Positions 52,801 to 63,901 of a stretch of DNA of 64,000 bases are shown here, one piece after another (position 1 is the first letter of the stretch; the number at the start of each line of letters is the position of its first letter). This DNA comes from Brachionus rotundiformis (Eukaryota; Rotifera; Eurotatoria; Ploima; Brachionidae), in NCBI GenBank assembly GCA_016802295.1, contig JAESIW010000162.1:1095346-1159345 (forward strand), in the 5' to 3' direction. The notes beneath the pieces were generated by a model. It made no database searches. It had not been told where the DNA came from and saw nothing but the letters and a program-made list of their open reading frames with translations. Made by a program: the position numbers and the translations under genes.

Positions 52801-55332
52801 TAGAAAAATGAAAAGTATTACTTAATATATTTTCAAAATAATTATAGTTTGTTAATCATAGCATTCTCATGAATACATAGAATAGGCTTTCACTTCAGGG
52901 TTTTTGAAATTCTATTTAATCTTAAAATAAGCAACAAAAGAATCTAATCTTGAGATCTGGGCCAACTTTTCAAATTTTTTATGGTTTAACTAAAAGACGA
53001 GTTAAGTATGTTTGAAATTTAATTAGAAATCTTTGATTAAAGGATATGAATAATAATGATGCTGGCTAAAATAATAACAAATAAATTGGAAACTAATAAA
53101 TTTTTCTTTTTATCAGTTGAAAAAGTATATTATATAAAAAAAATGCTTCAAATAGCTATAAATTTAATTGCTCAATTAATCTCCACAAAATTAAAATCCA
53201 AAAATCGTGTTTAAGCTTTCATTTAATTTTGTTCTATCATCTAAATTTGATATCCTTATTATTTTAATATTTGAATATTGCTTGCGATTTCATTGAAATC
53301 TAAATATGAATAAAATTATTAATTAAATGCCTAAATCAAGACAGTATAATTCTAAAATATGTTTAAGCATTTAGCCAGATAAAAATAGTGAAATGAAAAT
53401 TTTGATATTAATCCATCTAACATGTCGATAAAACAACGAAATTGAGACAAATAATCAGCGTATAAACTTTTTAGACATTCATATTTAACTTTTCAATTTA
53501 TTTAGTGATTAAAGCTTAAAATTTAATTTTTTTCATGACGAAAAATTTTTAAAATCTTTTTTAAATATCGATATCTTGTTTGTTTTGATTTTAAATTGAT
53601 ATGCAAAAATAATTGTATTTTTCTTTAGAAGAATTCCAATTTAAATTAAAAAATACTTAAATAGTTTAATAAATGCAAAATTTTATCAATCAATTGTTGG
53701 TAAACAAGCAAAAGCCAAATAAAATGGTTATTTATTTTTATGATTTTAATTTATCAAAAAATTAAATTGATTAAAATTTAAATCAAGTTTATGAGTGTTA
53801 TTTAGTTTTTAATAAAATAATAAAAATAAAGTCAAAAAAATTAATGTTAAATATTTTTACCATTTTCAAGAATTGAGTTTCCATAGTAATAAACTTGATT
53901 TTAAGATTTTTTAATTTCAAAGCATTTAAATTAATTAAAATTTAGCATTGAATTATATTCGCTAAAAAAATAACTTAAAAAATTAAATAGCATTGAAAAT
54001 AAAGTCATCTATTTGAATGATATTTATGTAGGTGTAAATTTGATTTTAAAAAATAATCAATATAAACCTAATTCTTTTTCATTCTTTAAAAATTTAATCA
54101 ATTGAAATTATTTTTAATTTTCAAAATTATTTGTTGAACAAAAAAAGCTTTTAAAAATCTATAGAGATAAATTAATTTTGAAAAAATATAGCATTGTCTT
54201 TAATAAAATATACTCGATATTTTAAACCGATTCTAGTGTAGTTTAGCTTTTTTCATATTATTAAAATATTTCCTTAAAAATTATTTATGTATTTCCAATG
54301 CTGGACCATAAGGACCTATATATAAGGAGCTTTAATTAACTTTTTAGCAAGAATACTTTATTGATATTTTTCGATTATTTCTGAATTTTTATTTATTTTT
54401 ATAATACGTGACTATGAATTCTTCTAAAAGAAAGGCTGTCATTTTTATATAAATAAATTTTTTTTAGATCAAAATTAAAATCGAATTAATAATCAAGTTT
54501 TAGAAAATAGTCACATTATGAAATTTCAATCAAGATCAATTGATTGAATTTTTTTGACAAAATATTATTTTTGAATTCTCATACAATCAAAATAAAAATT
54601 CAAATTTTAAGAAAAAAGATCACGAATTAATATGCATCAGACGTCAGTCGAATATTCCTTTTTGATTTCATTCAGACTTAAAAAAACTCTATTAATACTA
54701 AGCTACCCTGTATTTTTTTTCAAAAGGCAATTTTATAGTGCTTAAAAATTTATATTATTTTGTTTTAAAATTCTTCCAAGGATACATTGTCATTATAGAT
54801 TATAAATTTTTAATTTAAAAATCCTAATTGAGCAAGAAATCGGATAAATTGCTTGCTAGAATAATTCATGAGAATTATTTTGGCCAAAGTGTTTGTGTTC
54901 GAATTGCGTAAAATCTTGTTGATGTTTGTCATATTTAAAGCTTAATGAATAAAAAAATTTCATTCAATACTAAATTAAAGAAATTAAAAGGAATTAAGAT
55001 TTTGATCATTTAGATTTAATCGAATTAAAAGAATAATTAAATCGGTAAACATTGACAGATTTTGATTCTTTACTAATAAGACAATTATTAAATTTTGGCT
55101 AAATGAGGGTGTATCATATAAAATTTTAATCTCGATAAAAAGCATTTTTATTATTTAAATAAACTAAAATAAATGAAAATATATATAAATACAGTTATCC
55201 ACTTTGGGATTGGAATTATTTTTAAGTTAAAAAAAATTTAATTCAAATTGTAAAATAACATGTTTTCATTTTATCAAATTTTTAAAATAACTTATTTATT
55301 TGATATAGACAATTTAGAAATTAAAGTCTAAA
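49878..55332. other. 5.4-kb gene-poor AT-rich region
   Basis: I see no coding frame, structural RNA gene or transposon signature. It contains the upstream region of the charged-protein gene (-) and that of the neuropeptide gene (+). Confidence 0.4.
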
Positions 55333-55725
55333 ATGGTCAATAGCAAAGTTTTATTCAGAACTTTTGTTCTCATCGCTGTACTTTTGGTGGTACAAGGTAA
55401 CGAAATAAATTCAGATTTAATGGTAATTTAAAAAAAAAAAGTTAATTTTATGAAACTCATTATTTTTTCTATTTAGAAAGCAATTAAGAGAGGCATAATA
55501 TTGAGATGCCAAGGTAATCCGGTATCTTGTTATGGCAAGCGTTCGTTCAATGACGAACAAATTAATTCGCCTATTCTTGATAGCGAAATTGAGACTTCAA
55601 GTCAAGAAAAGCAAGAAATGGTATATGAAAAATATGCTGAAAGTTTGATCAAGAGTTGTAAAATGGGAAACAATAAAGATTGTAACAAAATACTAAGAAT
55701 AATGATGATGAACAACCCCAACTAA
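55333..55725 (+). CDS. Neuropeptide precursor, allatostatin-C-like, 2 exons
   Basis: Exons 55333-55422 and 55477-55725 join in frame to give a 112-residue secreted precursor. Residues 1-22 are a clear signal peptide (MVNSKVLFRTFVLIAVLLVV core). After a 13-residue spacer ending in KR, a single peptide follows: GIILRCQGNPVSCYG (36-50), then KR. Dibasic cleavage, Gly-directed amidation and a disulfide would give a 14-residue cyclic amide. The C-x6-C loop with N-P-V-S-C-Tyr matches allatostatin C (C-Y-F-N-P-I-S-C-F) in spacing and in the NP-(I/V)-SC part; Gln-Gly replaces Tyr-Phe. CCHamide also has a C-x6-C loop and lies right after the signal peptide, so it is the alternative. The C-terminal spacer has its own Cys pair (SCKMGNNKDC). 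It would act as a secreted ligand for a family A GPCR. Confidence 0.75.
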
Positions 55726-55948
55726 TTTATAATAATTTTTTATAAAAATTTTCCGAACTTGAATAAGATTCCAATTTAAGCTGACTATCTGCTTAAAACG
55801 GATAAATTAGTTTAATTAAGCAGACTTATTTACTATTTTTGAATAAAGTGTTTTGTCTTAAAATTTGTATTTTTTATTTCAATATTATTTTTTGATTCAT
55901 TTAAAATAAAAAATTAATTTTGGTCAATCTTTTTATTAAATAAAAAAA
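55726..55948. other. Short spacer between convergent genes
   Basis: 223 bp with 3' UTR sequence of the neuropeptide gene and of the transporter gene; AATAAA-like sites are present (for example about 55843). Confidence 0.35.
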
Positions 55949-57211
55949 TTAGTTAATAATTTTGTTTAAAATTAAACTTGATCTTTTGTTTTCCCTCCTT
56001 TTCTTAATCAATGGCCACATGGCTAAACTAAATCCCGATACTAACATCAGCAATCCGCTTGTCAAAAAACTGCGATCATAACTTCCCGTAAGGTCTTTAA
56101 GTTTTCCAAGCAATGGTGATCCTAAGAGAATCGAAAATCCTTGAACAAATTGAAGTATACCAAAAGCCAAAGTTAAATTCGCTAAGCCTAACGAATCAAT
56201 TACCAAACTTGATTGAAGGACATAATTTACACTTGTGGCAAAGCCAAACAAAAATGAGTAAATGAAAACATGAAAGATATTGAGTAACCATGGAAGAGCA
56301 CACGTAATTAAACCAGAGAAAATTATACATAAAGAATATATTAGCCATGTGTAAGATTTGTAATAATCTGCTATAAAACCAATTACGATTTGTCCAACTA
56401 ATGTTGATAATCCGATTAATGAGATAGATATTGAACTTGGATCATGAAATTCTTTTAGCTTTATATGACTTGGTAAAAAATTATAGGGTGCAATGATGAC
56501 AAATGATAGAACAAAATACGCAAAATTTACCAACAAAAACTGTTTGTTTGAACATATAATTTTTAGTTCTTCTTTTAGACTTCGCTTGACCAAGTCGTCT
56601 TTTTTCTCATCTTGTGAATCATCGGTTTTTACAGGTCGAAATAGACACGCCGATAAGAATGTATGTGAGCTTATAGCTCCAAAAAGAAAGCAAGCGTCCA
56701 TCCATCCAAATTCTGATATCAAATATTCAGAAACTGGTGAAAGAACAAAAAGACCCAACCCAGATCCTGAAACTGCAATCCCGGTAGCTAATGCTCTTTT
56801 TTTATCAAAATAATAAGATATTATCAAATAAGCAGGAATATATATCATTGCCAAACCAGTGCTCAACATAATTCCAACAACTAGATTTAATGATATCAGA
56901 TTTGTTACAATAAATCGAGTTAATATAAAACTCAATGTTACTAAACTAGATCCGATTAGGGCTATGATCCTGCAATTATATTTTTCGATTAAATAGCATA
57001 CTAAGGGAGATAAAAACAATGGGACTGCTTGAAGTAAACCAGTTGTCATGAACATTAAACCTTCACGATCATTTTCGTTAAAATGATCAATTAACTCACG
57101 GGTAAATATTCCGAAAGATAGCGATACTCCATCAGCTATAAAATAGACAATAAACGAGCCAATTACTATTAAACATTTGAATATATGGATGTGTTCAAAG
57201 TCTAATTTCAT
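55949..57211 (-). CDS. Monocarboxylate-transporter-like MFS protein (SLC16)
   Basis: Intronless 420-residue major-facilitator protein with about 12 hydrophobic segments. The first segment GSFIVYFIADGVSLSFGIF is in the MCT style. The TM4-TM5 region, YYFDKKRALATGIAVSGSGLG, is the characteristic SLC16 block. A charged cytoplasmic loop (about 194-215, DDSQDEKKDD) separates the two halves. The protein ends with a basic tail (KKRRENKRSS). SLC16 members move lactate, pyruvate, ketone bodies, aromatic amino acids or thyroid hormone; the sequence does not allow a substrate choice. It lacks introns, unlike its neighbours. Converges with the neuropeptide gene. Confidence 0.88.
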   Translation of the reverse strand: MKLDFEHIHIFKCLIVIGSFIVYFIADGVSLSFGIFTRELIDHFNENDREGLMFMTTGLLQAVPLFLSPLVCYLIEKYNCRIIALIGSSLVTLSFILTRFIVTNLISLNLVVGIMLSTGLAMIYIPAYLIISYYFDKKRALATGIAVSGSGLGLFVLSPVSEYLISEFGWMDACFLFGAISSHTFLSACLFRPVKTDDSQDEKKDDLVKRSLKEELKIICSNKQFLLVNFAYFVLSFVIIAPYNFLPSHIKLKEFHDPSSISISLIGLSTLVGQIVIGFIADYYKSYTWLIYSLCIIFSGLITCALPWLLNIFHVFIYSFLFGFATSVNYVLQSSLVIDSLGLANLTLAFGILQFVQGFSILLGSPLLGKLKDLTGSYDRSFLTSGLLMLVSGFSLAMWPLIKKRRENKRSSLILNKIIN

Positions 57212-58465
57212 TTTGTTAGTCAGGTTTAAATCATTGTCAAATGAAAAAAATTATCTCTTTCTTAGATGAAAATTTTCAAAAAGATAAATTTCAAATAAGT
57301 TATTTGTTTGAAGATTAATTAAGAATTCAAAAGGTAAATTTGTGGAAAACTATTTTAGTATTAGATAATGTCAAATAAATTGATTGTAAAGGCTAATTTT
57401 ATATTCTATTTATTAATATCTAAATATCATTTTATCTTTTAAATTTGTTTAGTAACTATTAATGAATTTGTGAATTAATTGGATGAATAAATTAAGATTT
57501 GGTGACCTATCTTTTTTCTATTAAAGAGAATAGGTAGATTAATCCATAGATTAAAAAGTAATACATTATTTTTAAGGGTTAACGCTAAATATTAATTTTG
57601 CATAAAACAGAAGCCTTGTTTTAAGATAACAGAATAGTTGGTGACGGTGTATGAATAGAATTATTCTAATTAGTTAAAATCAATTAGATACATCATATGT
57701 ACCAATATTAAACTTTATTTTTTAAATTTTATTCCATTGGTTTTGTTTTTTGGACGAACCTTGAATGCTTTTAAAGAATATATTTTTAGAATAAAAAAAT
57801 GATTTTCAAATTTTTAATTAAAAATAAATGAAAAAAAAATTTATTCAGAGTTTAAATATAAGTATAATAAGTATATAAAATAAATAAATGAATAAAATAA
57901 TAAAATTGTTTCATTTTTGCTAAAGATAATTTAATAAAATTTTCATGCATAATCCTCAATCGAAAATATTATTTGATAAATTAAATTAATTAATTTTAAA
58001 CAATAATTGTTAGTTAATCAATGAAATATTATATTATTTTTTTTTAAAAATTAAAATGCTCCTTTTTAAACTAAATTGAAATAAAAAATGTATTCATGAA
58101 ATAAAAATCTTACCGTAAATGAGGTGTCCTTAGTTTATATTTTTTACCAAGATTTTAAATTTTATTGAACTTCTTCTATAAAGATATTTTTTGTTTTATT
58201 GAAACAATTTGAATTATGACCTTAATTCATATTTAACAAAAACAAGCTTGATTTTTCTTTATCAAATTTGGTCTCAAATAGAGAAATAAAATTAAAGAAA
58301 ACTTAAGTCCATATATTCAGAAGCATGGTTCTTTGTATCATGATAAATTATTTTATCATTATTTTAAATAATTAATGATTTAAAATCATAATATTGCGTT
58401 TTGAAATTATTAGTTCAAAAATTGAATAAATTTAAAAGTGATTTTATACTTTTATTTTCACATTT
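57212..58465. other. Intergenic stretch, no gene seen
   Basis: AT-rich DNA upstream of the transporter gene and downstream of RANGRF. Nothing recognisable. Confidence 0.35.
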
Positions 58466-59192
58466 TTAACCAAATAAACTAAAATCATTTACAATAAAAG
58501 TTTCAACAGTTTTAAAAAATTCGTCAATCGTCCATTTATCATCATTATTTGAATCTTGAACACTACTGCTCTGAGGACTTATTAGCAAAATTCAGTTAAG
58601 TTAATTAATTAAAATAAAAAAAATACTTTATCAGTATTGGGTCATTAAAAGTAATTAAGATATCAGTTTTTAAGTCTTTATACCGAAAAATAGCCATGTG
58701 AAGTTCAACTAAATTTTTAGCTGTTTCTTTATACTTGGACATGTAATGTTCACCGTTAAGATAGTAAACAGCTTCACAACTGAAAATTTAAGGTTGGATT
58801 TACCTAGTCGAATGTGACAAAATTACTTTATAAGTGAACGATCAAGTTGTTCAATTTTTTTAATTTTAGCTCCTGAGTTTCCCGCGATTTCATCAAAATG
58901 AGATCTTAGTTTAAAAATTCAGAAATTTGAGTTGTATGGTTAACTTGCCTACCGGCATGCTTCATCATCAGCTTCATCCAAGTATTCAAGAATATCAAAT
59001 ATTATACTTTGGTCAGTAGATTTATGAGCAAATACTTCTTGATTATCCGGAACTTGTCTCAACTTACTTTATTTAGATGGATAAGATCGATTATTATATA
59101 TATATTTTTTAAAAAATAAACCTAATATCGACAGCATTCGGCGGAATAAATGCACAAATAGAACCACCAAAAAGCCTTTGTAATCCACTCAT
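58466..59192 (-). CDS. RANGRF: MOG1/RANGRF, Ran GTPase release factor homologue, 5 exons
   Basis: A gene of very small exons, none with an open frame longer than 51 codons. Exons (minus strand): 59192-59122, 59066-58953, 58904-58827, 58779-58627 and 58577-58466. All phases agree and give 175 residues (human 186). The start reads MSGLQRLFGGSICAFIPPNA, then VDISKLRQVPDNQEVFAH, the diagnostic block of the family. Further matches are SHFDEIAGNSGAKIKKIEQL and TDILITFNDP. The end is ETFIVNDFSLFG, like the LHDPNIFG end of the human protein. Mog1 binds Ran and promotes nucleotide release, and in vertebrates also helps traffic the cardiac sodium channel. It is head to head with the NMT gene, 424 bp apart. 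Confidence 0.92.
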
Positions 59193-59616
59193 TTTGATAT
59201 AAATATTTTGGATCAGAATTAAAAATAATTTTGAATCAAAAATAATCTTTTATTTAAAGTTGTTCATGTATGTTGAATGATAGTTATCATAAAATTAAAA
59301 AAATCGGTACATAAATTTGAAATTTTTGAAATTAAGTAAATGATCCCTGTTAAAGAAAAAATGTCTAACATGTGTACTAAAATAAGCGGCAATTAAAAAT
59401 ATTAGAAAAAAAAAATGAAGTGCTTTTTATTTTATAAAAATCTTAATAAACATCAATGAATTGATTAGCCTTTCGAAATTAATAAAATACATGACCCATA
59501 TTTCATTAAACAAATCAATAAGATAATGATTCACTCGAGTGATTTTGGTCATATCTTTAAATATTTATGCTTTAGAAATTATTTTTTATAGTTAAAAGAA
59601 ATTTTTAATCAAAAAA
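59193..59616. promoter_or_regulatory. Divergent promoter region between RANGRF and NMT
   Basis: 424 bp between the start codons of two divergent housekeeping genes. No core element can be picked out with confidence. Shared regulation is possible, inferred only from the arrangement. Confidence 0.4.
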
Positions 59617-61024
59617 ATGTCCGATCAGTCCAAAAAAGAGACATCTCAGTCCAACCAATCTCAGCCTAATGTAGAAGAGCTAAGACGCTTGCTTAACTTA
59701 CGTGCCAATCTAAACCGCAACGCACCAAAAACAGATGACGAGCTAAATGGCAAGGAAGAGTGGAAATTTTGGGAGACCCAGCCGGTTCCGAAATTGGGAG
59801 CTGTCATTCCATCTGGAACGAATGAGCCTATTCAACCTAACAAAAGTATTGAAGAAATTAAAAAAGATCCTATTTCTTTACCTACTGGTTTTAAATGGGA
59901 TGACATCGATTTAAACAATCAGGCTGATTTGATGGAGTTATACACTTTATTAAATGAAAATTATGTCGAAGACGATGATAACATGTTCCGATTTGACTAC
60001 AGTCCTGAATTTTTGAAGTGGGCTCTACAGCCAAAAGGTTGGTTAAAAGAGTGGCACACAGGAGTCCGTGTCATAAAAAGCAACAAGCTTGTTGGGTTTA
60101 TAAGTGCTGTACCTGCTAATGTAAAGGTGTTTGATAAAACTGTTCGTATGGTTGAAATTAATTATTTATGTGTTCATAAAAAATTAAGAGATAAAAGAGT
60201 AGCACCTGTATTAATAAAAGAAATAACTAGACGAGTTAATTTACAGGGCATATTTCAAGCGTGCTACACAGCTGGTGTAATCTTGCCAACTCCAGTATCT
60301 AGATGCAGATATTGGCATCGATCTTTAAATCCAAAAAAGTTAATCGAAATTCAATTTTCATTTCTTCAAAGAAATATGACAATGCAGAGAACAATCAGGT
60401 TATACCGTTTGCCAGAGAAACCAAAAACACCAGGTTTTAGAAAAATGACTGAAGCAGATTGTTCTCAGGCATTCAAGCTTTTATATGATGTATTCAAGAT
60501 TTTAATAAATTAACAAGTTTTAAATTTTATTTTATTTCGTTTAAGTATTTACAAAAATTTGACTTGGCGCCTGTTTATGACGAAGAAGAATTTAAACACT
60601 GGTTTTTACCAAGAGAAAATGTGGTAGATTCTTTTGTTGTAGAACAAAATGGAGTTATCACTGATTTTGGCAGTTTTTATCATTTACCTTCAACTATTAT
60701 GCATCATCCACAATACAAGCTTTTAAAAGCAGCTTACTCATTTCATAATGTGGTGACAAAAACTTCGTTAAACGATTTCATGAATGACATGTTAATATCA
60801 GCCAAAAATGTAAGATAAAATTATATTTAAAGCTAATTAATGATAATTAAACCTTATTAACCAAGTTGGAAATGGATGTTTTCAATGCTTTGGATCTAAT
60901 GGACAATAAAGAATTCCTAGAAAACTTGAAATTCGGAATTGGAGATGGAAATCTTCAATATTATGTTTATAATTGGAAGTGTCCAGTGATACAACCTGAC
61001 AAAGTAGGATTGGTCCTGCAATAG
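59617..61024 (+). CDS. NMT: Glycylpeptide N-tetradecanoyltransferase (N-myristoyltransferase), 3 exons
   Basis: Exons 59617-60489, 60546-60809 and 60866-61024 join in frame to give 431 residues. The enzyme transfers myristate from myristoyl-CoA to N-terminal glycines of cytosolic proteins. The variable, hydrophilic N-terminus leads to KFWETQPVPKLGAVIPSG. The first GNAT-like half has EINYLCVHKKLRDKRVAPVL, the CoA-binding block, then CYTAGVILPTPVSRCRYWHR. The second half has AAYSFHNV and DVFNALDLMDN. The end, KFGIGDGNLQYYVYNWKCP then VGLVLQ, matches the family. Its C-terminal carboxylate is catalytic in known NMTs. It is shorter than human NMT1 (496) only in the N-terminal extension. Confidence 0.95.
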
Positions 61025-61456
61025 ATTCGATTACGATTTCGGTGTGACCAAAATTTTGAAACAATGTACTCACATGCTAAGACATTTTAAAGTTTCCTTC
61101 AATCAATTTATTTAATAAATTTATTTTTATTAATTAGCTAAATTTAAATTTTAGTTTATTTTCCCTCTAATCGTATCTATCAAGATAAAATATGTAAAAC
61201 AACAGCTATTAATTAAAAGAATAAAATTCAAATTTATTTGAAAATAATTGTTTTCCTTTAATATAATTATTTTATTTGCTCAAATTAACGTAATTTTCGG
61301 GCAATTTCTAAATTAAATGTTAATTTTGAAGAACTCCATTAAAAACAAATAAATTATTAAAATCTAGTTATCAATTTAAATCTTTATTAAAAGTTTTAAT
61401 AAAAAAGAAATCAATTTATATTACATTAAACAACTTTAGAAAAAAGAAAGAAATGT
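61025..61456. other. Spacer between convergent genes
   Basis: 432 bp of AT-rich DNA with the 3' ends of NMT (+) and the next gene (-). No feature. Confidence 0.35.
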
Positions 61457-62032
61457 CTATTCATCGTCTTCAGATTCTTCCTTGTATTTGGATTTTGCTG
61501 CTGCTCTTCTGGGATTTCTAGCTGACTTGTCTGTCTTTTCCTCATCAGATTCAGATGATTTGTCATCGCTTTCGCTTATTTCAGCTTTTGATTTTTTAGA
61601 CTTGGAGGTCCGACCAGTGGACTTGCGTTTTGCAGGAGATTTTTTCGGAGTTTTACGCTTGGATTTTTTTTTACCATAATCGCTATCATCATCGGACTTT
61701 TCTGATTCTTCACTCTCTTCACGGTAGCTACGCTTGGCCTTGTTATTGCCGCGAGCAGGTTGTTTTTTGGACTTGGAGCTTGATTTACCTTTTTTTGAAG
61801 CTTTTTTGCCAAGCTCTTTTTTCAAATCAAAATCGCTATCATCGTCACTTTGTTCACTTTCCTCTTCGTCTTCCTCGTCATCTGAAAAGTACTCAACTTT
61901 GCGTGCCGGCGCTTTTTTGGTCTGTTCTTGTTTTTCAGCAGCTTTTGGTTCAGCTTTTTCCTCACTTTGTGATGGGCTTGCTTCGTTTTCTTTACCAATA
62001 TTAACATCACTTGATTCAGTTGGACTCACCAT
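61457..62032 (-). CDS. Acidic/basic low-complexity nuclear protein, NUCKS-like
   Basis: Intronless 191-residue protein made of alternating acidic Ser/Asp/Glu blocks (FSDDEEDEEESEQSDDDSDF, SDDDSDYGKKK) and Lys/Ser-rich blocks (KKASKKGKSSSKSKKQPARG, KRKTPKKSPAKRKSTGR). TPKKSPAKR is like an AT-hook or histone-H1 tail. The end is NPRRAAAKSKYKEESEDDE. Many Ser residues next to acidic runs are casein-kinase-2-type sites. The pattern recalls vertebrate NUCKS1 and other chromatin proteins, especially the DDDSDYG-KKK block, but low complexity makes homology uncertain. A nuclear, DNA- or chromatin-binding role is inferred. Its coding GC is clearly higher than its surroundings, and so several opposite-strand frames are open by chance. 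Confidence 0.75.
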   Translation of the reverse strand: MVSPTESSDVNIGKENEASPSQSEEKAEPKAAEKQEQTKKAPARKVEYFSDDEEDEEESEQSDDDSDFDLKKELGKKASKKGKSSSKSKKQPARGNNKAKRSYREESEESEKSDDDSDYGKKKSKRKTPKKSPAKRKSTGRTSKSKKSKAEISESDDKSSESDEEKTDKSARNPRRAAAKSKYKEESEDDE

Positions 62033-62914
62033 TTTTCGAAAAAGTAGATGGTTTTAATATTTAGAATATACAAAAGACGTTCGAATTTATATGTATTAAG
62101 TTAAATAAAAATCGAATATTAATGGATAGAATTATCATATTTTCGATTAGCTCTCAATAAAAATGAATTCGTCGATTCCAAAATAAATTAGGCTATAAAA
62201 TTAAGCAAACACAAAACTAACTTAACATCTTTTTAAAAATGTTTTTATTACTTAATCAAATAAACTGAAAATATGTTTATTTTCAGGATTGATTGAATTT
62301 AGACTTTAAAAAATGTAAATTTACTTAATTCTTAAATTGATGCAGGAATTTGTCTCATGTTTTTTTTGAATTTTTCCCAATAAGATATCAATAGATAATT
62401 TTAAGAAAAAAATTTCAAAAATGAATTCAAAGCTGATCTTATTTTTAAAAATATTCAAGGATCAATATTTGAATACTTAAAAAAGGCGAATTTGTTTGTG
62501 ACACCCCAATTATTAAATAAATTACCCAAAGTTTATAACTTTTTTCCCCAATTTTATTAGAAATATATCAAATTTTAATCTTATACACAAAAAAAATACG
62601 ATTTTCACTAATTCAGGACCGTATTTTTAAAGTTGACATCTAAAAAAATAGGAACCAATTTTTCAGTTTTTTCATTTTTATCTTATTATATTAAGTTTGG
62701 ATCTAAAGTTAGTAATAAAACAAAAACTTAATTGATCTAAGATTTTATTTTCAAAATTTTCGACATCAGTAAAAACAAAAACTTTAAAAGCCAAGCTATT
62801 GATTTAAAGAGTTTTTTTTGGTTTAATAAAAACTAAAAATGAATAACATATTAAAATTCACGATTAAGCTTTTTTATCTTTATTACAAATTTTCAGAAGC
62901 AATTGAATTCTTAT
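62033..62914. other. Intergenic stretch, no gene seen
   Basis: AT-rich DNA upstream of the NUCKS-like gene and downstream of SERP1, with no recognisable feature. Confidence 0.35.
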
Positions 62915-63161
62915 TTAAGCCATTCGAATACTTTGGATAAGTTGGAAAACAGCAGAACCACAGACTACAAAAATGAACAAACCCAGAAGCCATGGTCCGA
63001 CTGGTGCTTTGTTTTCTTCTAATTTCTGAAAGAAAAATGTTTAAGTAATTTCAATTTCATTTGACTGGAAAATTTACATTGGTTTTTGGAACATTTCCTC
63101 TTTGAATAATTTTTTTGTCGTGTTTTTGACTAGCGGCTTTCATTCGCTGGGAAGCAGACAT
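62915..63161 (-). CDS. SERP1: SERP1/RAMP4, ribosome-associated membrane protein 4, 2 exons
   Basis: Exons 63161-63078 and 63025-62915 join in frame to 64 residues (human 66). The cytosolic N-terminus reads MSASQRMKAASQKHDKKIIQ, then RGNVPKT, the family hallmark. The tail-anchor segment is VGPWLLGLFIFVVCGSAVFQ, followed by the conserved LIQSIRM. The protein sits in the ER membrane at the Sec61 translocon and stabilises nascent membrane proteins under ER stress. The gene is easily missed because both exons are under 40 codons; the intron is 52 bp. Confidence 0.95.
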
Positions 63162-63901
63162 TTTGGCTAATAATTACAAACTTAGTATCTAATGAAAATT
63201 TTAACAAAAATTTAGAATAGCAAATAGATTTTGAAAACATTTATATATTAAAAAAATTGACACGTAGGAACACAACTATATGAATGGAGCAGTGCTAAAC
63301 TTATTGTTATGTAAGTTCTTGTGTAGACTTAATTTAATTTTTATGATTTAGGTGTACACATCTTTTTGTGTATTTAAGATATTTCATTTACCACGTAAAT
63401 AAAAATAGAAATTGTTCATATTTGTTGATACAGTTTGATTTTTATATTTAGTACAAAATTTTTTAATTTTTAATCAAAATTTATTTAGATTTTACTAGAA
63501 ATGCTTTATATAGACAATTTTTTTGTCTGATACACTGACCTTTCGAATAGAATAAATTTTTTTCATTCATTTTAAATAATTTCTTTTTATTTTAAATATA
63601 TTTTTTGATTAATATCTCTTGAAATTTATAAATTATTAAAATTTTTTTCAATTTTTTAGCATAGGAGTGCCAATTTGACAAAAATGAATAGAAATCAATT
63701 TTTTTTATATGATACTTTTTTTTTTTTATTTCAAATAATTCCCGAAATTATTTTATTCCGTTTTTTTTTTATCCCGAAAATTTTATATCCCAAAAAATTT
63801 TTATGAATAAAAAAGTATTTAAGATTTAAGCTATAATTGAAACAATAAAAAAAGTAAATTGATTAAAAAAAATTACAATAATAAAAAAAATGATTAATAG
63901 A
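63162..63901. other. Intergenic stretch, no gene seen
   Basis: Very AT-rich with several T homopolymers (for example about 63715-63730 and 63758-63770). It contains the SERP1 promoter region. Confidence 0.35.

Noticed and set aside
55333..55725. Elevenin or vasopressin-type peptide
   Set aside because: Elevenin has eight residues between its cysteines and vasopressin-type peptides have four and a neurophysin; here there are six and no neurophysin.
61482..62057. Several long frames opposite or overlapping the NUCKS-like gene
   Set aside because: They are composition shadows of a repetitive Ser/Lys/Asp coding sequence on the minus strand.
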